From Streptomyces sp. HD (GTDB lineage: Bacteria; Actinomycetota; Actinomycetes; Streptomycetales; Streptomycetaceae), in NCBI RefSeq assembly GCF_028369295.1, contig NZ_JAQMYP010000001.1:310001-374000 (forward strand): a stretch of DNA of 64,000 bases, in the 5' to 3' direction. Position 1 is the stretch's first letter; the number at the start of each line of letters is the position of its first letter. Below the pieces are notes generated by a model, which saw only the letters and a program-made list of their open reading frames with translations, was not told where the DNA came from and ran no database searches. This document shows, piece after piece, positions 24,521-32,107 of this stretch. The translations under genes were made by a program, and so were the position numbers.

Positions 24521-26626
24521 ATGACAGCTGAGCGGTCGGCCGAAGCCCCTGCCGAGGAACTGTCCCGGCTCGCCGAGCTGCACGGCGTCGCCACCTCCTA
24601 CCAGCCGTCCGCCGACCGCACGGTCACGGCCTCCGCCACCGCCCTCACGCTCGCCCTGGCCGCCCTCGACGTCGACACGAGCACGCCCGGAGCCGTCCGC
24701 GCCGCCCTCACCGGGCGGGAGCGGGAACTGCGCGAACGGCTGCTGCCGCCGACGGTGGTGTGCTGGAGCGGCGCCGAACCCGAGGCCCTGGCCGCGCTGC
24801 CGTCCGGCACCCGGCTGCTCGTCGAGACCGAACAGGGCGAATCCCGCACCACCGCCGGCCAACTCCCGCCCGGCGTCCACCGCCTCACGGCGACCGCCCC
24901 CGACGGCCGTAGCGCGACCAGCCACCTGGTCGTCGCCCCGCCCCGCCTGCCCACACCCCCCGGACGCTCCTACGGCCTCCTCGTCCAGCTCTACTCCCTG
25001 CTCTCCCGCCGCTCCTGGGGCATGGGCGACCTGGGCGACCTCGCCGAACTCGCCGAATGGGCCGGACGGGCGCTCGGCGCCGGATTCGTGCAGGTCAACC
25101 CGCTGCACGCGGCCGTACCCGGAGCCCCGACCGACCCCTCCCCGTACCGCCCGTCCTCCCGCCGCTTCCCCGACCCCGTGCACCTGCGGGTCGAGGACGT
25201 CCCCGAGTTCGCGTACGTCGAGGACCAGGAGCGCGTCCGGGGCCTGTCGGCACGGGCCGGGCTGCTGCGGGAAGCGGTGCTGGCGAAGGGCGCTTTGATC
25301 GACCGCGACGCGGTGTGGGAGGCCAAGCGCGAGGCACTGGAGCTGGTGCGCGAGGTACCCCTCGGTCCCGGGCGACGCGCCGCGTACGTCGACTTCCTCG
25401 CGCGGGAGGGGGAGGCGCTGGAGGACCACGCCACCTGGTACGCGCTGGCCGAGGTGCACGGCTCCGACTGGCAGCGCTGGCCGGAGGGGCTACGGGACCC
25501 GCGATCACCCGAAACCGCCCGCGCGCGGGGCGAGTTGATGGACCGGGTCGACTTCCACTGCCGCCTCGCCTGGCTCACCGACACCCAGCTCACCGCCGTC
25601 CAGCGGGTCGCGCGGGAGGCGGGCATGCCGGTCGGGATCGTGCACGATCTCGCGGTCGGGGTGCATCCCGGGGGCGCGGACGCCTGGGCGCAACAGGCGT
25701 ACTTCGCGGCCGGCATGTCGGTGGGCGCCCCGCCGGACGCCTTCAACGCGCGCGGCCAGGACTGGGGGCTGCCGCCCTGGCGCCCGGACCGGCTGGCCGA
25801 GTCGGGCTACGAGCCGTACCGCCGCCTGCTCCAGGCGTTGTTCCGATACGCCGGCGCCCTGCGCATCGACCACGTCATGGGGCTGTTCCGGCTGTGGTGG
25901 GTGCCGCAGGGGCACGCGCCGACGGAGGGGGCATACGTCCGTTACGACGCCGAGGCCATGCTCGCGATCCTGGTGCTGGAGGCCTCCCGGGCCGGGGCGG
26001 TGGTGATCGGGGAGGACCTCGGCACCGTGGAGCCGGGCGTGCGCGAGGCACTGCGCTCCCGGGGTGTCCTCGGCACCTCGGTGCTGTGGTTCGAACGGGA
26101 CTGGGACGGCGACGGCCGCCCCCTGCCGCCGGAGTCCTGGCGCGCCGACTGCCTCGCCACCGCCACCACCCACGACCTGCCGCCCACCGCGGCCCGCCTC
26201 ACCGGCGAACACGTCGAACTCCGCGACGGTCTGGGCCTGTTGACCCGCCCCCTGGAACAGGAGCGGGCGGAGGCGGCGGCGGACACGGGGGAGTGGCTGG
26301 AGCTGCTCTCCCGCCTCGGCCTGTCACGGGGTGCGTGGGGCGGGCACTGCGCGTCGGAGGAGGAGGCCGAGATCCAGGCCGTCCACCGCTTCCTGCTGCG
26401 CACCCCGGCCCGCATGGTCGGCGTCTGGCTCCCGGACGGCGTCGGCGACCGCCGCCCGCAGAACCTGCCGGGGACATGGGACCAGTACCCGAACTGGCGG
26501 CTGCCCGTCGCCGACGCGGAGGGACGGGCGGTGACGTTGGAGGAACTGGCGGCTTCGCCCAGGGTGCGGGCGTTGGTGGAGGTGCTGCGGGAGGAGAGCC
26601 GGCGGGGGGATGCCTCGCGGGAGTGA
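24521..26626 (+). CDS. malQ: 4-alpha-glucanotransferase (amylomaltase), GH77
   Basis: The product is 701 aa, the long actinobacterial form with an N-terminal extension of about 150 residues before the GH77 barrel. Visible catalytic residues are the nucleophile Asp450 (ALRIDHVMG), acid/base Glu498 (VVIGEDLGTVEP) and Asp552 (TTHDLPPT); a SPYRPSSR loop lies earlier. It transfers maltooligosaccharide units between alpha-1,4-glucans in the cytoplasm, for maltodextrin and glycogen recycling. Translation starts right after the stop of the small acidic ORF with only a GAGG site, so it probably depends on coupling. Confidence 0.96.
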   Translation: MTAERSAEAPAEELSRLAELHGVATSYQPSADRTVTASATALTLALAALDVDTSTPGAVRAALTGRERELRERLLPPTVVCWSGAEPEALAALPSGTRLLVETEQGESRTTAGQLPPGVHRLTATAPDGRSATSHLVVAPPRLPTPPGRSYGLLVQLYSLLSRRSWGMGDLGDLAELAEWAGRALGAGFVQVNPLHAAVPGAPTDPSPYRPSSRRFPDPVHLRVEDVPEFAYVEDQERVRGLSARAGLLREAVLAKGALIDRDAVWEAKREALELVREVPLGPGRRAAYVDFLAREGEALEDHATWYALAEVHGSDWQRWPEGLRDPRSPETARARGELMDRVDFHCRLAWLTDTQLTAVQRVAREAGMPVGIVHDLAVGVHPGGADAWAQQAYFAAGMSVGAPPDAFNARGQDWGLPPWRPDRLAESGYEPYRRLLQALFRYAGALRIDHVMGLFRLWWVPQGHAPTEGAYVRYDAEAMLAILVLEASRAGAVVIGEDLGTVEPGVREALRSRGVLGTSVLWFERDWDGDGRPLPPESWRADCLATATTHDLPPTAARLTGEHVELRDGLGLLTRPLEQERAEAAADTGEWLELLSRLGLSRGAWGGHCASEEEAEIQAVHRFLLRTPARMVGVWLPDGVGDRRPQNLPGTWDQYPNWRLPVADAEGRAVTLEELAASPRVRALVEVLREESRRGDASRE

Positions 26627-26782
26627 CGGTGCGCGGCGGGGAGGCGGGGTCGTGCGGGGGCGGGTGCGTGCGCTCGCCGACGGCGGCACCGCCGGGTACG
26701 GCCGGGAGGCTCGGCGGCGGGCCGCGACGCATACGGCACCCCGGGCGCGCGGCCCCTCATGGCGTTCTGTACTTTTGGGATC

Positions 26783-27040
26783 GTGGACAAGAAGAACGCC
26801 CTGCGCGCCGGCGCCCTGGCTGCCGGTACGACGCTGATGATGCTGCTCATGTCGTCCCCCGCGCTCGCGCTCACGCGTGACGACGGCGACGACCCCGGTC
26901 AGGGCCTGAGCGTCATCGAGACGCTGGGCCTCTACGTCCTGGCCCCCGTTGCCCTGTTCGTGGTCATCACCGGCCTGGTGATGGTCCTCGACAGGTCCAA
27001 GTCCGAGCACCGTGTGGTGAAGCCGGGGGCCAAGGCCTGA
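26783..27040 (+). CDS. small exported or membrane protein, unknown function
   Basis: The product is 85 aa from GTG 26783 (VDKKNALRAG). TACTTT (26770-26775) ends 7 nt before it, so it is probably leaderless; a longer reading from 26759 would run through that -10. It has a signal-like hydrophobic stretch ending SPALA-LT (about 30), an acidic linker (DDGDDPGQG), a second membrane helix (about 48-68) and a basic tail. It is a conserved-looking small envelope protein with no known role. Confidence 0.75.
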   Translation: MDKKNALRAGALAAGTTLMMLLMSSPALALTRDDGDDPGQGLSVIETLGLYVLAPVALFVVITGLVMVLDRSKSEHRVVKPGAKA

Positions 27041-27080
27041 TCCACCGCGGGCTCCCCGCCGGGCCCGCCGTGCACCGAAG

Positions 27081-27145
27081 CCGAGGGCGCTGCCCTCGCA
27101 CACGTACGCGTATCCGCCGTACGTGTGCGAGGCCGGCGCCCTCGG
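27081..27145. terminator. large bidirectional terminator hairpin
   Basis: A 9-bp outer stem (CCGAGGGCG/CGCCCTCGG), 4-nt internal loop and 15-bp inner stem (CCTCGCACACGTACG with its complement) with a 9-nt loop lie between the convergent small membrane gene and the tetR gene. Confidence 0.85.
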
Positions 27146-27194
27146 TGTGTTCCCCGGCGGGCGATGTTCCCCGGATCCCCGGCCCTCGCCGCTC

Positions 27195-27794
27195 TCACGC
27201 CGGGTACGGCGCCGTCAGATACCGCTGCACCGTCGGCGCCAGCCACGCCACGACCTCCTCGGGGGCCAGCTCCACGGCGGGCGGAAACCGCAGCACATAG
27301 CGCGTGAGCGCCAGCCCGAGCAGCTGCGCCGACACCAGCGCGGCCCGCGCCGGGGCCTGCTCGGGGTCGGGGCACACCCGGCGGGCGACCGGCAGCAACT
27401 GGTCCCCGAAGATGCCCCGCATGCGCTCGGCCCCGGCCTGGTTGGTCGCACCGACCCTGAGCAGGGCCGTCAGCACCTCGTTCTTCTCCCACATGGCCAG
27501 GAAGTGCGTCACGAGCGCCCGGCCGGCGTCCTCCTTGGTCAACGACGCCGGGTCCGGCAGCCGCAGATCGATGGCGACGGCCGCCGCGAACAGGCCCTCC
27601 TTGTTGCCGTAGTAGCGCATCACCATCGACGGATCGATGTTCGCGTCCTTGGCGATGGCGCGGATGGTGGCCCGCTCGTACCCGTCGGAGGCGAAGCGCT
27701 CGCGGGCGGCGTCGAGGATCGCCGTGCGGGTGGCTTCGGAGCGACGGGGTGGAGTGGGGGCCGGGTCGGGGGTGGCGGCCTTGCGCTGAGTCAT
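27195..27794 (-). CDS. TetR-family transcriptional regulator
   Basis: The product is 199 aa from ATG 27794. The helix-turn-helix lies at about 20-66 (TRTAILDAARERFASDGYERATIRAIAKDANIDPSMV is the region), followed by an all-helical ligand domain like the TetR_C type of PsrA/RutR-like proteins. On the minus strand TACGAT (27802-27807) ends 7 nt before the ATG, so it is likely leaderless. That -10 lies inside the first of nine operator-like units, implying autorepression. It is divergent from a flavin monooxygenase that it most likely controls. Confidence 0.93.
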   Translation of the reverse strand: MTQRKAATPDPAPTPPRRSEATRTAILDAARERFASDGYERATIRAIAKDANIDPSMVMRYYGNKEGLFAAAVAIDLRLPDPASLTKEDAGRALVTHFLAMWEKNEVLTALLRVGATNQAGAERMRGIFGDQLLPVARRVCPDPEQAPARAALVSAQLLGLALTRYVLRFPPAVELAPEEVVAWLAPTVQRYLTAPYPA

Positions 27795-27795
27795 G

Positions 27796-27948
27796 TCAAC
27801 GATCGTAGGCCAACGAATGTGGGCCAACAAGTGTGGGTCAACGTATGTGGGTCAACGCATGTGGGCCAACAAGTGTTGACATGCTCGACGTGCCCTCCTA
27901 TCGTTGCCAACAAGCGTTGGTCAACGAACGTTGGCAAACGAATGTTGG
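27796..27948. promoter_or_regulatory. nine-unit tandem operator array, TetR/monooxygenase
   Basis: Six contiguous 14-bp units (27796, 27810, 27824, 27838, 27852 and 27866, ending 27879) and three more (27907, 27921 and 27935, ending 27948) share the pattern YCAACRNNYGTKGG, for example CCAACAAGCGTTGG. The 27-bp gap holds the spacer and -10 of the + strand promoter. Most TetR targets have one or two operators. Confidence 0.88.
27876..27904 (+). promoter_or_regulatory. promoter of the flavin monooxygenase gene
   Basis: A consensus TTGACA (27876-27881), a 17-nt spacer and TATCGT (27899-27904) point to the + strand gene. The -35 overlaps operator unit 6 and the -10 ends 2 nt before unit 7, so bound repressor would flank the polymerase site. 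Confidence 0.75.
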
Positions 27949-27964
27949 CATTCAGGAGGCCACC

Positions 27965-29497
27965 ATGCCCGGCACCCACAGCGCTCCCAGCACCCACCCC
28001 GTCACCCACCCCGTGATCGTCGTCGGCTCCGGTCCCACAGGCCTCCTCCTGGCCGGCGACCTGGCCGCCGCCGGCGTCTCCGTCACGCTCGTCGAGAAGC
28101 GCCCCCACGAGATCAGCAACCTCTCCCGCGCCTTCGGCGTCCACGCCCGCACCCTGGAGCAACTCGACGCCCGCCCGGCTCCCACCGCCCCCCTCGACGG
28201 AGGTGTTGCGCACGCACCCGTTTCGCGGAGTCTCGCCGACGAACTGCTGGCCACCGGCGACACCATCACCGAGCTCCGTCTCTTCCGGCGCCTCTCCCTC
28301 GACCTGGGCACGCTGCCGTCCCGTTTCCCGTTCCTGCTGATCACCCCGCAGTACGAGGTCGAGCGGCTGCTGGAGCGGCGGGCGCGGGAGCTGGGTGTCG
28401 AGTTCCTCTTCGAGAGCGAGGTCGTCGGACTGCGGCAGGACGGCGCCGGGGTCGACCTCGATGTGCGTGGCCCGGACGGGGCGGTCGTCACCCGGCGCGC
28501 GGCCTACGTCGTCGGCACGGACGGTCACCGCAGCGCCGTACGCCAGGCGCTCGGTCTGCCCTTCCCCGGCGTATCGGTCATCAAGTCCCTGTTCCTCGCC
28601 GACGTCCGGCTCGCCGAGGAACCGGAGAGTGTGCTCACCGTCAACGGCGCGGACGACGCCTTCGCGATGATCGCGTCGTTCGGCGACGGCTGGTACCGCG
28701 TCATGGGCTGGAACCGCCGCCACGAGGTCCCCGACGACGCCCCGATCGACCTCGACGAGATCAGGGAGGTCACCCGTCGCGCCCTGGGCACCGACTACGG
28801 CATGCATGACGCCCGTTGGCTCTCCCGCTTCCACAGCGACGAGCGGCAGGTCCCCGAGTACCGGGTGGGCCGGGTCTTCCTCGCCGGGGACGCCGCGCAC
28901 GTGCACTCACCGGCCGGCGGTCAGGGCATGAACACCGGCCTCCAGGATGCGGCCAACCTCGGCTGGAAGCTCGCCGCGGCCGTCCAGGGCCGGGTGCCCG
29001 AGGGGCTTCTGGACAGCTACCAGGCCGAGCGCCACCCCGTCGGCAAGGCCGTGCTGCGCAGCAGTGGAGGGCTGGTCCGGCTGGCGCGGGCACAGAGCCC
29101 GGCGCTGCGTGCCGTACGCGCCCTTGTCTCTGCCTTCGTGGGCGCGGCCAGGCCCGCGCAGCGCGCCGCTCTGGCCCAGGTCTCCGGCATCGGCTTCAGG
29201 TACCCCGCGCCCCGCGGTGCCCACCGCCTGACCGGCACCCGCGTCCCCGACGTCGCCCTGGAGGGCGGCCGCCTCTACGAGGCCCTGCGCGGCGGGCGGT
29301 TCGTGCTGATCACCCCGAAGGACTCCGACCCGTACGAGAACGAGGGCTCCCGCAAGGAGCGGGTGACCGTGGAGCGTTGGGCGGGCGACCGGCGTACGAC
29401 CGTGCTGGTCCGCCCCGACGGATACGTGGCCTGGGCGGCGGAGGCTGCGGACGCGGCGGCGGTCGAGGCGGCGCTCGCCGCGCACCTGGGTGGGTGA
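27965..29497 (+). CDS. FAD-dependent aromatic monooxygenase (group A)
   Basis: The product is 510 aa from ATG 27965 with AGGAGG 5 nt upstream. It has a Rossmann FAD motif VGSGPTGLLLA (20-30) with the dinucleotide-binding Glu at VEKR, a GD-type motif (LAGDAAHVHSPAGGQGMNTG) and a thioredoxin-like C-terminal domain, like PgaE/RdmE and Rox-type hydroxylases. It should hydroxylate an aromatic compound with NAD(P)H and O2. Residues about 71-89 (PAPTAPLDGGVAHAPVSRS) look like an insertion in a normally short DARGLADELL segment. TetR-controlled expression suggests detoxification or antibiotic inactivation. Confidence 0.92.
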   Translation: MPGTHSAPSTHPVTHPVIVVGSGPTGLLLAGDLAAAGVSVTLVEKRPHEISNLSRAFGVHARTLEQLDARPAPTAPLDGGVAHAPVSRSLADELLATGDTITELRLFRRLSLDLGTLPSRFPFLLITPQYEVERLLERRARELGVEFLFESEVVGLRQDGAGVDLDVRGPDGAVVTRRAAYVVGTDGHRSAVRQALGLPFPGVSVIKSLFLADVRLAEEPESVLTVNGADDAFAMIASFGDGWYRVMGWNRRHEVPDDAPIDLDEIREVTRRALGTDYGMHDARWLSRFHSDERQVPEYRVGRVFLAGDAAHVHSPAGGQGMNTGLQDAANLGWKLAAAVQGRVPEGLLDSYQAERHPVGKAVLRSSGGLVRLARAQSPALRAVRALVSAFVGAARPAQRAALAQVSGIGFRYPAPRGAHRLTGTRVPDVALEGGRLYEALRGGRFVLITPKDSDPYENEGSRKERVTVERWAGDRRTTVLVRPDGYVAWAAEAADAAAVEAALAAHLGG

Positions 29498-29498
29498 A

Positions 29499-30014
29499 CT
29501 ACCGGGATTCGGGTGCCCCCGCGAGCAACTCCCGTAGCAGGTCGGCCAGTTGGTCGGCCTGTTCGGCGTCGAGGGCGGACAGGGCCTCGGTCTGGACGGC
29601 GAGGCCGGCGCCGACCGCCTGGTCGATGAGGTTCAGGCCCTTCTCGGTGAGGGTGACCTGGAGGCCGCGGCGGTCGTGCGGATCGGGGGAGCGGCGCAGC
29701 AGGTCGGCGCGTTCCAGCTTGTCGAGGCGGCCGGTCATGCCGCCGGTGGTGAGCATCAGCGTCGCCGAGAGCTGGCGAGGCGAGAGGGTGTAGGGCTCGC
29801 CGGAGCGGCGCAGGGTCGCCAGGACGTCGAACTCGCCACGCGAGATGCCGTAGGGGGTGTACGCCTTGTCCATGCGGTCGCCCACCGTGCGGGACAGGCG
29901 GTAGATGCGCCCGAAGACCTCCATCGCCTTCGTGTCGAGGTCGGGCCGCACGGCCGCCCACTGGTCGATGATCGCGTCGACGGGGTCCTTGCGCTGGGGC
30001 GGGCGTGCACTCAT
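29499..30014 (-). CDS. MarR-family transcriptional regulator
   Basis: The product is 171 aa from ATG 30014. The winged helix-turn-helix spans about 45-125 (ISRGEFDVLATLRRSG, LSPRQLSATLMLTTGGMTGRLDKLE, and the wing DPHDRRGLQVTLT), and the terminal helices form the dimer. GATACT on the minus strand ends about 6 nt before the ATG, again with no leader. It is divergent from an EamA transporter across a 123-nt region filled with direct repeats, and convergent with the monooxygenase, whose stop lies 2 nt away. It likely represses itself and the transporter. Confidence 0.93.
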   Translation of the reverse strand: MSARPPQRKDPVDAIIDQWAAVRPDLDTKAMEVFGRIYRLSRTVGDRMDKAYTPYGISRGEFDVLATLRRSGEPYTLSPRQLSATLMLTTGGMTGRLDKLERADLLRRSPDPHDRRGLQVTLTEKGLNLIDQAVGAGLAVQTEALSALDAEQADQLADLLRELLAGAPESR

Positions 30015-30050
30015 GGGTCGAGTATCGGGCGCCGAACGATCACCCGCAAG

Positions 30051-30136
30051 AAAGTGGCTAGCCAAAAAGTAGCTTACTAGAAAGTAGCTCTGCGAAAAGT
30101 GGCTTGACTGGAAGTGGCTTAGGGCTAAGCTATTTT
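30051..30136. promoter_or_regulatory. 15-bp-period repeat array between marR and EamA gene
   Basis: RAAGTRGCT starts at 30051, 30066, 30081, 30096 and 30111, exactly 15 bp apart, and an inverted copy (AGCTATTTT) lies at 30128-30136. The + strand promoter TTGACT (30104-30109), 16 nt, TAAGCT (30126-30131) is inside the array and ends 6 nt before the transporter ATG. GCTTAG-GG-CTAAGC (30117-30130) is also a perfect palindrome. Confidence 0.85.
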
Positions 30137-30137
30137 C

Positions 30138-31094
30138 ATGGCCTCCAACCGTGTCGCTCTGATCCTCCTCACCGCCCTCGCCCCCGTCTCCTGGGGTACG
30201 ACCTACGCGGTCACCACCGAGTTCCTGCCGCCCGACCGCCCCCTGTTCACCGGCCTGATGCGCGCCCTGCCCGCCGGTCTGCTGCTGCTCGCAGTCACCC
30301 GTGTCCTCCCGCGCGGCGCCTGGTGGGTGAAGTCGGCGGTGCTGGGCGCGCTGAACATCGGGGCCTTCTTCCCGCTTCTCTTCCTCTCGGCGTACCGGCT
30401 GCCCGGCGGTATGGCGGCCGTCGTCGGTTCGGTGGGCCCGCTGTTGGTCGTGGGTCTCTCGGCGTTGCTGCTGGGGCAGCGGCCGACGGTGCGGAACGTG
30501 CTCACCGGGGTCGTGGCGGCCTTCGGCGTCAGTCTGGTCGTACTGAAGGCGGCCGGTGCGCTCGACCTCGTCGGCGTGCTGGCGGCCCTGGCGGCCACGG
30601 CGTCCATGTCGGCCGGCACGGTCCTGACCAAGCGCTGGGGGCGCCCTGACGGCGTCGGCCCGCTCGCCCTCACCGGCTGGCAGCTGACGGCCGGCGGCCT
30701 GCTCATCGCCCCGCTCGCCCTCCTGGCCGAGGGCGCGCCGCCCGCGCTGGACGGCCGGGCGGCCGCCGGCTACCTCTATCTCGCGCTGGCGAACACGGCG
30801 GTCGCGTACTGGCTCTGGTTCCGCGGCATCGGCCGCCTCACCGCCACCCAGGTCACCTTCCTCGGCCCGCTGTCGCCCCTGACCGCCGCGGTGGTCGGCT
30901 GGGCGGTGCTGGGACAGACGCTGACCCCGCTCCAGCTCACGGGCATGGCGCTCGCGTTCGGGGCGACGGTCGTGGGGCAGGTGGGGGCGGGGCGGGGTGC
31001 CGTACGGTCGTCCGGGGCTCGATTGTTCAGTTCTGCTGAAGAAAACCATCGGAAAGTTTCGATGGACGTGACAGGTGGCGCGCTGCGACGGTAG
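30138..31094 (+). CDS. EamA/DMT-family transporter
   Basis: The product is 318 aa with ten membrane helices in two EamA repeats (about 8-130 and 145-285), the DMT superfamily fold used for export of metabolites or drugs. ATG 30138 has no ribosome site and follows a -10-like box by 6 nt. The last about 30 residues (from about 288) are hydrophilic and unlike the family. They are encoded by a stretch with a CsnR-like palindrome, so the tail may be recent. Divergent MarR is the likely regulator. Substrate unknown. Confidence 0.9.
   Translation: MASNRVALILLTALAPVSWGTTYAVTTEFLPPDRPLFTGLMRALPAGLLLLAVTRVLPRGAWWVKSAVLGALNIGAFFPLLFLSAYRLPGGMAAVVGSVGPLLVVGLSALLLGQRPTVRNVLTGVVAAFGVSLVVLKAAGALDLVGVLAALAATASMSAGTVLTKRWGRPDGVGPLALTGWQLTAGGLLIAPLALLAEGAPPALDGRAAAGYLYLALANTAVAYWLWFRGIGRLTATQVTFLGPLSPLTAAVVGWAVLGQTLTPLQLTGMALAFGATVVGQVGAGRGAVRSSGARLFSSAEENHRKVSMDVTGGALRR
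31046..31065. promoter_or_regulatory. CsnR-operator-like palindrome
   Basis: CCATCGGAAAGTTTCGATGG has 6-bp perfect arms around GAAAGTTT. The core GGAAAGTTTCGA matches 10 of 12 positions of RGAAASTTTCYT. It lies in the 3' end of the first EamA gene, 95 nt before the second EamA gene, where it could act as an operator. Confidence 0.35.
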
Positions 31095-31160
31095 ATCGAC
31101 CGACCGGCACCCGGCCGACCAGGCCGACCAGGTCGATCACCGTCCAGCGAAAGGATCTCC

Positions 31161-32093
31161 GTGACCGTCGTCCTGCCCAGGACAACCACCTCCACCCCCA
31201 GTCCCACTCCCACCTCCCTCCCCCGGGCGACCGCCCTCGGTCTCGCGCTCGCCGCCCTCGCCACCGTCGTCTGGTCCGGCAGCTTCGTCACCTCCCGCGC
31301 GCTGCACGACAGCGTGCCGCCGGTGCAGCAGGCGTTCTGGAGATGGCTGGTGGCGTTGGCCGCGGTGGCGCCCTTCGGGGCGCGGCAGGCGTGGCGGCAA
31401 CGGGAGGTGATCCGCCGTCATCTCGGCTTCGTGGCCATCGCCTCGCTCCTCGGCGTCACCGTGTACAACACCCTGGTCAACCAGGCGGGACTGACGACCC
31501 CCGCCGCCAACATGGGCATGATCATGGCCGCTTCGCCGGTGCTGATGGCCGTGTTCGAGCGGGCCTCAGGAGTACGGCTGGGTGTGCGCCGGGTAGCCGG
31601 GCTGCTGGTGGCCTGCGCGGGCGTCGTGCTGCTGATCGGGAGTGGTGCGGGCGGGGCCCGGTTCGCGGCGGGGGACCTGTGGATGGTGGCGGCGGCGTGC
31701 TGCTTCGGGGCGTACAGCGGCCTGTTGCGCCGCAAGCCGGCCGAACTGGGCGGTACAGCCTTCCTGTTCACGACGTTCCTGCTGGGTACGGCCCTGCTGC
31801 TGCCGGCGCAAGGGGTGAGCGTGGCCGTGCAGGGCGGCTTCGACCCGACGCCCGGGACGGTCCTGCCGATCCTCTACGTCGGGATCGCCTCGTCCGCCGT
31901 CGCCTTCTTCGCCTGGAACAGGGCGATCGCGCTGGTCGGCCCGAGCCGCGCCGGGGCCGTCTACTACCTCCAGCCGGTGTGTGTGGCCCTGCTGTCCTGG
32001 GCCGTCCTCGGTGAGGCGACCGGCTGGACGCAGGCGGTGTGCATGGCGCTGATCCTCGGCGGGGTCGTGCTGGGGGCGGCGTCGCGTCGGTGA
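31161..32093 (+). CDS. second EamA/DMT-family transporter
   Basis: The product is 310 aa from GTG 31161 behind AAAGGA. There are ten membrane helices in two EamA halves; motifs TVVWSGSFVTSRAL, TPAANMGMIMAASPVLMA and SRAGAVYYLQPVCVALLSWAVLGEA (partly quoted) are typical. It is not a close duplicate of the gene upstream, so the two are neighbours rather than a recent tandem copy. The LysR gene begins 14 nt after its stop with its own -10-like box, so it may be regulated by LysR, MarR or both. Confidence 0.92.
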   Translation: MTVVLPRTTTSTPSPTPTSLPRATALGLALAALATVVWSGSFVTSRALHDSVPPVQQAFWRWLVALAAVAPFGARQAWRQREVIRRHLGFVAIASLLGVTVYNTLVNQAGLTTPAANMGMIMAASPVLMAVFERASGVRLGVRRVAGLLVACAGVVLLIGSGAGGARFAAGDLWMVAAACCFGAYSGLLRRKPAELGGTAFLFTTFLLGTALLLPAQGVSVAVQGGFDPTPGTVLPILYVGIASSAVAFFAWNRAIALVGPSRAGAVYYLQPVCVALLSWAVLGEATGWTQAVCMALILGGVVLGAASRR

Positions 32094-32107
32094 CGTAGGT
32101 TGCCGCC

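Noticed and set aside
24062..25459. Long extension of the padR frame opposite malQ
   Set aside because: Gly/Arg-rich shadow of malQ; padR promoter and start at 24061 are clear.
27796..27948. CRISPR array
   Set aside because: Units are contiguous 14-mers without unique spacers and no cas genes are present.
27965..29497. Rifampicin monooxygenase Rox with a rifamycin-associated element
   Set aside because: The upstream region has the 14-bp array rather than a recognisable RAE, and the sequence fits PgaE-type hydroxylases at least as well.
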